Assembly (NCBI GenBank): GCA_913058555.1
Contig: CAJXRJ010000023.1
Coordinates: 1 to 22,370 of the forward strand
Reading direction: 5' to 3'
DNA: 22,370 bases
Source of the DNA: an uncultured bacterium
Lineage (GTDB): Bacteria; Planctomycetota; UBA1135; GCA-002686595
A model generated the notes under the pieces. It did not search any database, was not told the origin of the DNA, and saw only the letters and a program-made list of their open reading frames with translations. The translations under genes and the position numbers were made by a program. Shown piece by piece: positions 7,675 through 15,964 of the stretch (position 1 is its first letter; every line of letters starts with the position of its first letter).

Positions 7675-10257
7675 ATGGGGGTGATGCCGGAGGCGAGTAC
7701 CAGGGTGAATGAGCTTTTGAGCCACGCGGGGTGGCTTCGGGAGCTTGCGTGTCGGCTCGTGGGCGAGGCGGGGGCGGATGACGCGGTGCAGGAGGTGTGG
7801 CTTCGGGCGTCGCGGCGGCCGCCGGCCGGGTTGGAGTCGCCGCGGGGCTGGCTTTGGTCGGCTCTTCGTAGCGTTCATCTGCGCAAGGTGGAGCGGCGGG
7901 ATGCGGCCGCCGCACGGGAGCGCAGCGTGGCCCTGACATTGACCGGCGACGGTTCCATGGGGGAAGGGCTGCCCTCGGCGGATGAAATGGCTGAGCGGGC
8001 CGAGGCGCAGCGGCTCCTGGTGGGGGCGGTGCTGAGCCTGGGGGAGCCGGAGCGGCAGACGGTGCTGCTGCACTTCTTCGAGGGGCTAACGGCCGCGGAG
8101 ATCTCCCGGCGCAGCGCTGTCCCTGCCTCGACGGTTCGAACTCGGATCGCGCGCGGCGTGCGCTTGCTCCGGGATCGGCTCGACGACGGGGCAGGCGGAT
8201 GGCCCGGCGGACGTGCGGCCTGGATTCCGGCCGTGTCACTTTTGGCGCCCCCAAGCGGTGGCGTGATCACTCCAACTCTTCTGACCGCGGGAGCGGCCTT
8301 CATGTGGAAGCTCGGCATATCGCTCGTGGGGCTCGTCCTCATTCTCTGGACCGGTTTTCAGGTCTTCGACGTGGGTAGCGGTGGGGCGGTGTCGCCGCCG
8401 CTTGACGTTGCGGGCTCCACGGAACTGGCCAAGGGCACTGCGGGCGGCGGTGGGCCCCTCGATGGGGAGGCCCCGTTGCCCGTTGGCGATGGGGAGCGTG
8501 TGGAGGCCGGAGACCTTGCCGCGGAGCCAAAGGAGCCTGCCGCTTCGGTGCCCGAAGCCACGGGGGCCGAGGGCATAGTCATCGTGGGGCGGGTCATCGA
8601 TCCGAACGGTCGGCCAGTGGCCGGTGCGACGGTCTTTGAGGGCACGCATTCCCAGGTCGCCATGGCCACGCGCTTCGCGGCGAATCCGAAGCGACCGAAC
8701 ACACAGACCGGTGAGGAGGGGCTCTTTCGATTCGAAATGGAATCGCTAGGGGGAGCGGTCCTCTGCGCGCGGGCGGAGGGCTTTGCGGATAGCGACGAGT
8801 ACGTATTGGAACCGGCAGTCCTCGCTGACGGGAAGGAAATCACGATGCGCCTTCGCGTCGGCGCGACAGTGACGGGCGTGGTCTATGGGAGAGATCAGCA
8901 GCCGATCGTGGGGCGCGAAGTGCAGGTCTCGAGCATGGGCCTCGGGGAGTATCGAAAGGTCGTCACCGGGGAGGGCGGGCGCTTTGAGTTGGCAAGGCTG
9001 AACCCCGGACAGTGGCGGTCAGCGACCTACCCTTCGGACCAGGAGCTATTGGATGCGGGGGAGCCGGCCGACGTGGCCAGCGTCATGGCGCAGCTGAAGC
9101 AAGCGGAGTTCACCCTCGTCGACGGGGAGACGGAGGAAGTGATCCTGGGGCTCGTTTCCGTGGACGCGCCCCATGTGCACGGTGTGCTCCTCCATGAAGG
9201 CAATCCGATCGGCGGTCTGATGCAGTGGTATCCGGCGGCGCGGCCGACGGAGAAGATGGTGTCCCGTGCGAACAAGGAGGGGCACTTTGAAGTGGATCTG
9301 CCGACGCCAGGGGAGTGGATCACGCACGTCAACGCGACCGGTGCTTCGAGCCGGGGCCAGCGGCGTTTCTTCCATCTCGCAGCGGGTGAACGCAGGGAGG
9401 TGAAGATCGACCTGCGGGGGGGACGCGTAGGTGGCCGCGTGGTGGACGCGCAGGGGCAGCCGATCAAAGGAGTCATGCTCGAGCTTCGCGCGGTGGGCGC
9501 CGCGCCCCATTTGCCCAAGCCGACTCTCGGCGGCGGCTCGGCCACGTCGGGCGAGGACGGCCGCTATGAATTCGGCTTGCTCTTGCCTGGGGCCTACGTC
9601 GTTGTCGCCCACGGGAGCCGCCCCGACGCGAAAGGGCAGAAGCGCAGCACCGCGAGGACGGAGGTCGTGGGGATCGAGGGGACCGAGGCCGTGCAGGCTC
9701 CACCCCTGGTCATCGTCGACGGCGTGTCCTTCGAGATCTCGGTGACTGGGCAAGGGGGGCGCCCCGTGTCCGGCGCGAGTCTCTTCTTCCACGACGTGGA
9801 GGGTCATTGCGTCAACCCGTCGACGAACACTCGCACCACCAGCAAGGGGAAGGCCACGTCCCCGGGGTTCTCCCCCGGTCCGGTATGGGTGACGGCCACG
9901 CACCAGAGTGGAGTCTCCAGTTCCGTGTCCGTGGATGTGGGGACCGACCGAGCGGTGGATCTCGTGATCGCGGGGGACCACTGGATCGAGCTCGACGGCG
10001 GTACGGATTGGATCGACGAAACGAAGGGCCATGTCGCCGTCATCGACGACCACGGCCGGCGCTGGACGGGGCTCTACGACTTCCGTCGACTCTTCGAGGC
10101 GCGCCCCAGCCGCGACGACCCACGTGGCCCCATGCTGGGACCCTTCCCGCGCGGGAGCTACACGGTCGAGTACGAAGCGCCCGGTGCCGCCACGCGGCAC
10201 GGGGCGGTAGAGCTTCGGGAGGGGAGCCCACAGGTCTCGACCGTGCTCCTGCGGTGA
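7675..10257 (+). CDS. ECF sigma factor fused to a transmembrane helix and carboxypeptidase-regulatory-like repeats
   Basis: About 860 residues from ATG 7675; ATG 7684 is an alternative start. The open frame extends farther upstream, but homology begins only here and GGGGGCGG precedes this ATG. Sigma region 2 spans about 10-75 (DDAVQEVWLRA, GWLWSALRSVHLRK). Region 4 spans about 112-170 (LGEPERQTVLLHFFEGLTAAEISRR, then STVRTRIARG). One transmembrane helix follows at about 206-231 (WKLGISLVGLVLILWTGF), then a Gly/Pro/Ala-rich linker. After it come four or five beta-sandwich repeats of the CarboxypepD_reg type (GRVIDPNGRPVAGATVF at 305, GVVYGRDQQPIVG at 401, GRVVDAQGQPIKGV at 587, further copies at ~490 and ~700). 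The plan is a cytoplasmic sigma factor covalently tied to an extracytoplasmic sensor, with no separate anti-sigma gene nearby. The tail could bind carbohydrate or protein; release may need proteolysis. Confidence 0.88.
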   Translation: MGVMPEASTRVNELLSHAGWLRELACRLVGEAGADDAVQEVWLRASRRPPAGLESPRGWLWSALRSVHLRKVERRDAAAARERSVALTLTGDGSMGEGLPSADEMAERAEAQRLLVGAVLSLGEPERQTVLLHFFEGLTAAEISRRSAVPASTVRTRIARGVRLLRDRLDDGAGGWPGGRAAWIPAVSLLAPPSGGVITPTLLTAGAAFMWKLGISLVGLVLILWTGFQVFDVGSGGAVSPPLDVAGSTELAKGTAGGGGPLDGEAPLPVGDGERVEAGDLAAEPKEPAASVPEATGAEGIVIVGRVIDPNGRPVAGATVFEGTHSQVAMATRFAANPKRPNTQTGEEGLFRFEMESLGGAVLCARAEGFADSDEYVLEPAVLADGKEITMRLRVGATVTGVVYGRDQQPIVGREVQVSSMGLGEYRKVVTGEGGRFELARLNPGQWRSATYPSDQELLDAGEPADVASVMAQLKQAEFTLVDGETEEVILGLVSVDAPHVHGVLLHEGNPIGGLMQWYPAARPTEKMVSRANKEGHFEVDLPTPGEWITHVNATGASSRGQRRFFHLAAGERREVKIDLRGGRVGGRVVDAQGQPIKGVMLELRAVGAAPHLPKPTLGGGSATSGEDGRYEFGLLLPGAYVVVAHGSRPDAKGQKRSTARTEVVGIEGTEAVQAPPLVIVDGVSFEISVTGQGGRPVSGASLFFHDVEGHCVNPSTNTRTTSKGKATSPGFSPGPVWVTATHQSGVSSSVSVDVGTDRAVDLVIAGDHWIELDGGTDWIDETKGHVAVIDDHGRRWTGLYDFRRLFEARPSRDDPRGPMLGPFPRGSYTVEYEAPGAATRHGAVELREGSPQVSTVLLR

Positions 10258-10318
10258 CGATCGCGGTCACCGCCGAGGTCCGTGGCAACGGCCAGCTAAT
10301 GCCCGAGTTGCCGGCCTG

Positions 10319-10795
10319 CTATTTGCTCGGATTCGTGACGATCAGCCGCCCACCGGTGATCGTCATGGTGGCGTCTTCGCTGAGGAGGTCCGAAGGCAAC
10401 GCCGCGCGGAGAGCATCGAGGAGCGTTCCCTCATCGATGAACGCCTGCCCAAGGGGGGGCTCCGGGAGCTCCGGCCCGCCCCCGCTCCCGAACACGTCCA
10501 TCTCAGGCGCCACGAAGTTCGGGGTGACGGCCAAAAGGTCCCGCACGTCGAAGATCATCACCTTCGGCTCCTGCCCCCGCTGCGCGCGGGCCGCACGGCC
10601 GACCCCTTGCCGCGTGGCCATCCTTGCCGCCGTCGGGGAGTGGATGCGGCCGGAACGGGACGGGGCCGCGCTCAACGGACCGGCCTCGAGCGGGCTCAGG
10701 GTGATCTCCTGCTCCCGGAAAAACGAGGGCGACTCACACGCACCCACGCCGCCTAACAGGAGCCCCAAAGCCGCATTCCGCACGTATCGTCTCAT
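10319..10795 (-). CDS. Small lipoprotein with a secretin-domain-like C-terminus
   Basis: A 158-residue protein. It begins with a lipoprotein signal ending VGAC (Cys20), and a GGTGAGG ribosome site lies upstream of the ATG. The middle is low-complexity, rich in Ala, Arg and Pro. The C-terminal third reads MIFDVRDLLAVTPNF, then LLDALRAALPSD, then MTITGGRLIVTNPSK. That resembles the YDVRDLL ... GRLIVTNP pattern of small N-domains of secretin and related outer-membrane proteins. The domain stops straight after that pattern, so it is either complete and minimal or a C-terminally shortened relative. It converges on the sigma-fusion gene, 61 bases away. Function is not known; the resemblance is from motif reading only. 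Confidence 0.7.
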   Translation of the reverse strand: MRRYVRNAALGLLLGGVGACESPSFFREQEITLSPLEAGPLSAAPSRSGRIHSPTAARMATRQGVGRAARAQRGQEPKVMIFDVRDLLAVTPNFVAPEMDVFGSGGGPELPEPPLGQAFIDEGTLLDALRAALPSDLLSEDATMTITGGRLIVTNPSK

Positions 10796-11055
10796 GTCAT
10801 TGCCTCACCGGTCCGGGATCAGGACGTCCGTAGGGTTACTACCGCGGACAAACGTGCGAAGGGACAAGCAAACCTCGGATTCGAGCGAGCTCAGCGGCAT
10901 AGGTTCCATGCCTCGGGCTTTCCTGCCGCCCCCCCCGGCGACCGGTGGAGGGGGACGCTAGACCTCCAAAAGGAGAAGGGCTAGGCGCTTGTCAGCGCCC
11001 AGCCCTTCTCTATCAGGTGGTGGATTTGTGCCGCTGTCTACGCAGCACTAGTCGA
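10796..11055. other. Intergenic region
   Basis: These 260 bases hold the ribosome site of the small lipoprotein gene at the left and the terminator of the secreted-protein gene at the right (10966-11010). A promoter for the lipoprotein gene should lie between about 10810 and 10960, but no clear boxes were found. No open frame of interest was seen. Confidence 0.4.
10966..11010 (-). terminator. Rho-independent terminator of the secreted-protein gene
   Basis: A 16-base stem, GAGAAGGGCTAGGCGC (10973-10988) against GCGCCCAGCCCTTCTC (10995-11010), has a single A/C mismatch and a six-base loop. Read on the minus strand, it follows the stop at 11056 by about 45 bases and is followed by CCTTTTGG, a short U-run. 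The stem is strong and the U-run is modest. Confidence 0.75.
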
Positions 11056-12708
11056 TCACTCGATGAATGTGGACACCATCGTCGCAGTCCGCTGTCCCGT
11101 CGTTCCGTGGATCTGGACGACCGCGAGCCGCACTTGCTCCTGGCTACCGATTCCGGTATCGGGGTGGAGGTAAGTGAACCTGACGCTGTCGCGCTGGAGG
11201 TTCCTGGAACGCGACTTCACGACTTGCCAATCAGTGAGCAAAGCAAGGTCGGCAATCGACTGAGCAAGATCTCCCGTTCCGTCGTAGCGGACGAGGTAGA
11301 GCGAGCTGTTGTGCGGGGCGAGATCACCCCATCCAGTCACGTTGACGCACCATTGCTCAGTTCCGAGAGCGAGCCTCTTAGGTCCCGTATAGTCCTGTGT
11401 CCGGACCATGCTCATTCCCATCGGGTTGCCGTACACGGCGTTGTGCCCGCGCGGAATGCCGAGGTCGTAAGAATCGTCCGTCGCAACGTGGGGGTCAGTG
11501 GTGCAGACCGAGTCGATTTCGTTCTCGGTTCCGCCATCGAGGTCGCCGCCGCCGATGTACTTGACGACGGGCTGTGGTGATGCCACGGGGCCATCGCGAA
11601 GGACAAGTGGCGACTTGTTGAGGTTCGCGCTTGATTGCACGATGTACTCGGTCCAGTTCACGCCATCAAAATCAATGATTGTGAGCTGGCTCTCGAGCGC
11701 CGCGGACTCAACGATGCTCGCCGCCGTACCGGAGTAAACGACGGTGTCAATCCTGGAATCCACGTCCAGGGCATCGAGATCTCCGTTCACACCGAAACCG
11801 AGCATCGCAGCGGTGGCATAGACCGTGATGTCGTTCCAGGTGTTCGTGTTGTCGTTCCACGTCATCATGTAGATGTCAGCAGCGTGGGGGACAACGTTGA
11901 GGGTCAAGTTGCCGACACTATCCGACATCTTCGCGAAGGTCTCGCCCGGGTGGTTCGTCGCGAAGTCGTCAGCGAAGCCCTTCGTGACGGAGAAATAGAC
12001 GCGGTCGTTGTTGGGGAAGAGCGGGCTGCCTGGACGGTTCAAGCCTTGGGTGTAGAGGCCGAGTCCATAGTCGAACGCGATGATGTCTTGATCAAGTCCA
12101 GGGTCTGTCGGGTCAACACCCATGTGATCTGCGTTCATCTCCATCGTCTGGGTCCCCGTCAGTTCCGAGTTGATGCCCGTGCTACCGCTCATGTAGTAGC
12201 TGACCATCTCTGACCCGGGCCCTCCCCGTTGGGCGAGGCCATTCGCGAAGTGGCTGCCGCTTGGGAGGGTTGTTGCGTCGTTGGCGACGGAGGCGGTGAT
12301 TGCCATCCATCCCGAAACCACCGGGATGCCATTCGCGTCTGGCGATGGAATCACACCGTTGCCAGTGCTGAGCGCATCGATCGCAAGGTCTGGGTAGTCT
12401 ACGTACAGTGAGTTGAGGCCGTACTGAGGAGTGCCTACAGGGATGTTCACTGGGTATGCGATCGGGGCCGTGAGGTTTCCCGAGGTCGAAACCTGGTCCT
12501 TGAAGGGCTTGATCCGCACGCGAGGGTGAGACTGGTTACTGCCGACGATGTTCTTGACCACCACTCCGGCTGCCCAAACGGAGGCCATTCCCCTGCGTTC
12601 TGATTCAGTGTTGAATCCTCCTTGTGCCGAGGCAGTGGTGGAGACGACGGACGTTAGTACGGCGGTAGCCAATGCGAGGGATTGACGCGACGATAGGTTT
12701 CGATTCAT
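11056..12708 (-). CDS. Secreted protein of unknown function
   Basis: The chosen ATG at 12708 gives 550 residues beginning MNRNLSSRQSLALATAVLTS and continuing to a signal-peptidase site, TASA before QGG. The same frame is open back to a GTG at 12873, but that would overlap the kinase gene and bury the signal peptide, so 12708 is preferred. No strong ribosome site is visible. The mature protein is rich in Asp, Asn, Thr, Gly and Ser, contains repeated acidic turns (for example DPTDPGLDQD, NGDLDALDVDSRID) and has two cysteines, and it looks like a beta-rich extracellular protein. I do not recognise a family. Its base composition is visibly lower in GC than the neighbouring genes. A good terminator follows it. 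It lies 116 bases downstream of the kinase gene on the same strand, so it may have its own promoter or be read through from the kinase operon. Confidence 0.75.
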   Translation of the reverse strand: MNRNLSSRQSLALATAVLTSVVSTTASAQGGFNTESERRGMASVWAAGVVVKNIVGSNQSHPRVRIKPFKDQVSTSGNLTAPIAYPVNIPVGTPQYGLNSLYVDYPDLAIDALSTGNGVIPSPDANGIPVVSGWMAITASVANDATTLPSGSHFANGLAQRGGPGSEMVSYYMSGSTGINSELTGTQTMEMNADHMGVDPTDPGLDQDIIAFDYGLGLYTQGLNRPGSPLFPNNDRVYFSVTKGFADDFATNHPGETFAKMSDSVGNLTLNVVPHAADIYMMTWNDNTNTWNDITVYATAAMLGFGVNGDLDALDVDSRIDTVVYSGTAASIVESAALESQLTIIDFDGVNWTEYIVQSSANLNKSPLVLRDGPVASPQPVVKYIGGGDLDGGTENEIDSVCTTDPHVATDDSYDLGIPRGHNAVYGNPMGMSMVRTQDYTGPKRLALGTEQWCVNVTGWGDLAPHNSSLYLVRYDGTGDLAQSIADLALLTDWQVVKSRSRNLQRDSVRFTYLHPDTGIGSQEQVRLAVVQIHGTTGQRTATMVSTFIE

Positions 12709-12733
12709 TGGACTGGTAGCGAAGTGCGAAGCT

Positions 12734-12798
12734 GCACCGACTTTGGTGCGAGAAAATCTGAGGTGATCTGAGCTGAGAGCGATGCTGCACATGGTGCA
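12734..12798 (-). promoter_or_regulatory. Leader of the secreted-protein gene with two small inverted repeats
   Basis: In the 116-base gap between the kinase stop and the secreted-protein start lie GCACC, 6 bases, GGTGC (12734-12749) and TGCAC, ATG, GTGCA (12786-12798). They may be leader hairpins or binding half-sites. No consensus promoter boxes were identified. Confidence 0.25.
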
Positions 12799-12824
12799 CA
12801 TCGAATCCCACTGAACTTGGGGGA

Positions 12825-15323
12825 CTAACGGCCCGCCTTGGAAAAGCGAACGATTGAGAGGCGGCGCATCCACTCGAGCATGAGCCCTTGACTCTCTTGG
12901 TCTAGCTCCTCATCGGGCGCCAGCAAGAGTGCTTGACGAGCCAAGCGCATGGCCGTTGGGTCGCGGCAGAGGTCGATCATGACCAGTTTGAAGAGTGCTT
13001 GTGGTTCACTGCCCAAGATCGCATTGAGGCGGCGCTCGGAACGACGCCGGCGCGCAGACGATTCAGGAAAACCATCGCAGCGTGCGAGGGCCTCCTGGGC
13101 GATCGCTTTCGCATCTTCGGGTGCTGTCCGAAGCGAAGCGAGAGCTCGCTCGGTCTCAACCATGATCTGTGCATATAGGTGGCGTTCTTGGCTCTTAGCC
13201 GTGCCAGCCGGATCCAGTGGGCCGAGGATCTCCTGGGCGCGGTCGAATCGCCCAGCACCTGACTCTGAGTCGGCATACCGTTCCCTCAGAAGCGCATAGT
13301 TCGGAGTGATCATCAGAGCCGACTCGAAGTACGCGCGGGCACGATCGAAATCCCTTAGACGGGACGCTGCCAGACCACCGTTCTTCATGACGACATGGGA
13401 GTGGGGCGCGTGAGCTAGGGCTTCATCGGCAATGATCAACGACCCGAGGTAGTCGCCGCTCAAGAGGCGGGCGGAGGCAATGGCGTGCAACGCGGTTGCG
13501 CCGGCAAATCCGTCCGAGTGCATCATGCTGCGCGCAGCGTCCTCAAGTGCCAGTACAGCCTCCTCGAGTCCCTCACGTCCTGACTGCCAGTCCTTCGCCA
13601 GGGCGGGGATCTTCTCGAGATCCATCACCAGCTTTAGCTCGAGCGCGTGACGATGGCCATCTAGTTCCTTGCGTGCAAGGACCGAAGTTGCCTCCTTGAA
13701 CTTCAGCTCACGCATGAGCTGGTAGGCGTAGAGATAAAGATCGTCTGCGGTCTGCGGCTCCGGGAGCGCATCGAACTGAATTCCTGATGGGGTCTCTGGC
13801 GTGATGGAAGCTGGTTCGAAGCTATCTGCGAGGGCCTTCGCGAATGGTGAGCCTGAGAGCTCGGCAATCCGGCGCATGTCTTCGACGGCACCCATTGGGT
13901 TCCCGTTGTCGACGCGGAAGGCAGCCCGTACAGCCCTCGCCATGATCTGCTTGCGCCGTGTAGACACGAGCGCATCCAGTGTTTCACGGACCTCTGCCTG
14001 CGCGTCCTTGTCGGCGAACGTTCGATTCGCGAGGCCAACGAAGCCGAGGTTCGCGGGGACATGTGCCCACGCCAATCCCCATTTCCCGTCCCGCGTCGCG
14101 CGGTCCGTCGCGGTCCATTGGTAGGCCGCGAGAACCAAGATACCAGCAGCCGTAGCGAAGACGGCTCCCATCGCCATGCGTGAGCGCTTCACGCGGCGCC
14201 AGACGCGGGTGGCGGTTCCGGTGGGGCGGACGCTGACGGGGCGGTAGTCGAGGAGGGCGCGGATGTCGCTTTCCATGGCGCCCAGGGAGGCGTAGCGGGA
14301 AGCGGGGTCGCGGGCGAGGCCGTGGTCGAGGATCGCTTGGGCGTCGCGGGGGAGACCGGGGCGGACTTTGACGGCCGGGATGGGCTCGCGGGTGGCGATG
14401 GCCGAGAGGACCTCGTGGGCGCCGCCGCGGTAGGGGGCCTCGAGGGTGAGGAAGTGATAGAGGGTTGCGGCGAGGCCGTAGACGTCCTGGGACGGCATGG
14501 CTTCGGGCTTGCCCATCAATGCCTCGGGGGCCATGTAGGCGGGGGTGCCGACGGTGGCGCCGGTCTGGGTCAGCTTGTCTTGGTCTTCCTTGGCGGCGAT
14601 GCCGAAGTCGAGCAGGACCGCCCGACCGTCAGGGCGAATGATGATGTTCGAGGGCTTGACGTCGCGGTGCACGACGCCGGCGGCGTGGGCGGCGGCGAGG
14701 CCGCTCGCGACCTCGGCGGTCCAGCGCATGACTTGACGTAGGAAGCTGGCCTCGGTGAGCCCGGTGATGCCGCACTGCTTCGTGAGCCAAGAGGAGTCGT
14801 CGTCGAAGACTTCGCGGGCCCGGGCCAGCTCGAGGATGTCGGAGCACGGCACGCCTTCGACGAGCTCCATCACGAGGAAGGACATGCCGTCCTCGGTGAT
14901 GCCGCGGTCGTAGATCGTGACGATGGCCTCGTGCTGCACGGCGGCGAGGGCCGAAGCCTCGCGCTCGAAGCGGGCGAGGGCCGTCGCGTGCTGCACGATG
15001 CCCGTCTGCATGACCTTGAGGGCGACCTCGCGCCCAAGGTCCATGTCCGTAGCGGCGTAAACGACGCCCATGGCGCCGGAGCCGACGCGCTCGCGGACCA
15101 TGTAGCGGTCCCCGATCACGGAACGGATGCGTCCGTCGACGCCGGGCCCCGAGAGGTGCATCTCGGGGAGCTGCGTCGCCATGCGCACGCTCTCCTTCAC
15201 CTCATTCTCGAGGTGGGGGTGCTCGGCGCAGATCTCATCGAAGGGGACCGTCTCGACGCCGTCCTCGATGAGGGCGAGGCACTGGGCGACAAGGTCCGAG
15301 AGGGCGGTATCACCGGAGCTCAT
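12825..15323 (-). CDS. Membrane Ser/Thr protein kinase with C-terminal helical repeats
   Basis: An 832-residue Hanks-type kinase. An N-terminal helical stretch (1-70) precedes the kinase domain (about 74-360). That domain has the glycine loop GSGAMG (81-86), Lys103 in VALKV, catalytic HRD with Asp221 and KPSN, DFG at 239-241, and the activation segment ending APE at 265-267. All catalytic residues are present. One transmembrane helix follows at about 382-401. The C-terminal 430 residues are helical and TPR-like (for example SGDYLGSLIIADEALAHAP and FDRARAYFESALMITPNYA near 640-690) and would lie outside the membrane as a sensor. A strong ribosome site (GAGGAGG, 7 bases before ATG) marks the start. 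It overlaps the upstream sigma gene by ATGA. The kinase presumably controls that sigma factor by phosphorylation, as in known ECF-kinase pairs. GC falls in the repeat half, hinting at a joined domain of separate origin. Confidence 0.92.
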   Translation of the reverse strand: MSSGDTALSDLVAQCLALIEDGVETVPFDEICAEHPHLENEVKESVRMATQLPEMHLSGPGVDGRIRSVIGDRYMVRERVGSGAMGVVYAATDMDLGREVALKVMQTGIVQHATALARFEREASALAAVQHEAIVTIYDRGITEDGMSFLVMELVEGVPCSDILELARAREVFDDDSSWLTKQCGITGLTEASFLRQVMRWTAEVASGLAAAHAAGVVHRDVKPSNIIIRPDGRAVLLDFGIAAKEDQDKLTQTGATVGTPAYMAPEALMGKPEAMPSQDVYGLAATLYHFLTLEAPYRGGAHEVLSAIATREPIPAVKVRPGLPRDAQAILDHGLARDPASRYASLGAMESDIRALLDYRPVSVRPTGTATRVWRRVKRSRMAMGAVFATAAGILVLAAYQWTATDRATRDGKWGLAWAHVPANLGFVGLANRTFADKDAQAEVRETLDALVSTRRKQIMARAVRAAFRVDNGNPMGAVEDMRRIAELSGSPFAKALADSFEPASITPETPSGIQFDALPEPQTADDLYLYAYQLMRELKFKEATSVLARKELDGHRHALELKLVMDLEKIPALAKDWQSGREGLEEAVLALEDAARSMMHSDGFAGATALHAIASARLLSGDYLGSLIIADEALAHAPHSHVVMKNGGLAASRLRDFDRARAYFESALMITPNYALLRERYADSESGAGRFDRAQEILGPLDPAGTAKSQERHLYAQIMVETERALASLRTAPEDAKAIAQEALARCDGFPESSARRRRSERRLNAILGSEPQALFKLVMIDLCRDPTAMRLARQALLLAPDEELDQESQGLMLEWMRRLSIVRFSKAGR

Positions 15324-15964
15324 TGACCGGCCTCCTCTTTCAAGCGATAGAGGCGAACAGCGAGACGTGCCTGGGCTGAGAAGTAGGCGCGTCGGGCGGT
15401 GGATTCGGAGGGGTAGCCGAGCTGCTCGGCGAGGTCCTTGAAGCTCGCGGCGCCCTCGAAGCGGGCGCGCAGGAGAAGGCGCTCCTGCTCCGGGAACTCG
15501 ACAAGGGCCTTCTGCAGGAGTTCGCGCTCCTCGCTGGCCGCGGCGTTGACCGAGGGGTGATCGAGCCCAGACTCGTGCTCGCCGTCCTCGGGGGCCGGAG
15601 CGCTGAGGCGGCCATCGCGGCGGTCGGCTTCGTGGAAGCGGATCGCGTCGATGATCCGGTTGCGGATCACCATGGAGAGATAGCCCGCGAAGGCCCGCTC
15701 GGTCTGGCCTTGGAAGGCCTCGAGGTCAGTGATCACGCTCTGGAAGACTTCTTGGACGACGTCACCCGTGCTGAAGCGCGCTGTCAGCCAGGGCCGGCTG
15801 TTCCTGAGATCGGTGGCGAGACTCCTGTGGACCATGCTCCTGACCTGGGGATAGAACTGCCGGAACAGATCGTTCCGGGCATCCACGCTGCCACTCTTGG
15901 CGCGTGCGAGCGTTGCCATGAACGCTTGTTCTGTGGGGTCGGTCGGGGTCACGATAGTTTGCAT
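15320..15964 (-). CDS. ECF-type RNA polymerase sigma factor, kinase-linked
   Basis: A 214-residue sigma factor. Region 2 spans about 30-112, with FSTGDVVQEVFQSVITDLEA and FAGYLSMVIRNRIIDAIR. Region 4 spans about 145-205, with LVEFPEQERLLLRARF, FKDLAEQLGYPSESTARRAY and a basic recognition helix. Its direct coupling to the kinase gene through a four-base overlap fits sigma factors controlled by a Ser/Thr kinase instead of an anti-sigma factor. No anti-sigma gene is present beside it. The first ATG has only AAGG next to it, with poor spacing, so Met16 is a possible alternative start. Target promoters cannot be read from the window. Confidence 0.9.
   Translation of the reverse strand: MQTIVTPTDPTEQAFMATLARAKSGSVDARNDLFRQFYPQVRSMVHRSLATDLRNSRPWLTARFSTGDVVQEVFQSVITDLEAFQGQTERAFAGYLSMVIRNRIIDAIRFHEADRRDGRLSAPAPEDGEHESGLDHPSVNAAASEERELLQKALVEFPEQERLLLRARFEGAASFKDLAEQLGYPSESTARRAYFSAQARLAVRLYRLKEEAGQ

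Noticed and set aside
10284..10312. GGCAAC/GTTGCC repeat between convergent genes as a bidirectional terminator
   Set aside because: Only six pairs with a 17-base loop and no T-run on either side.
12709..12873. GTG-started N-terminal extension of the secreted protein
   Set aside because: It would overlap the kinase gene and place the signal peptide 56 residues inside the protein.
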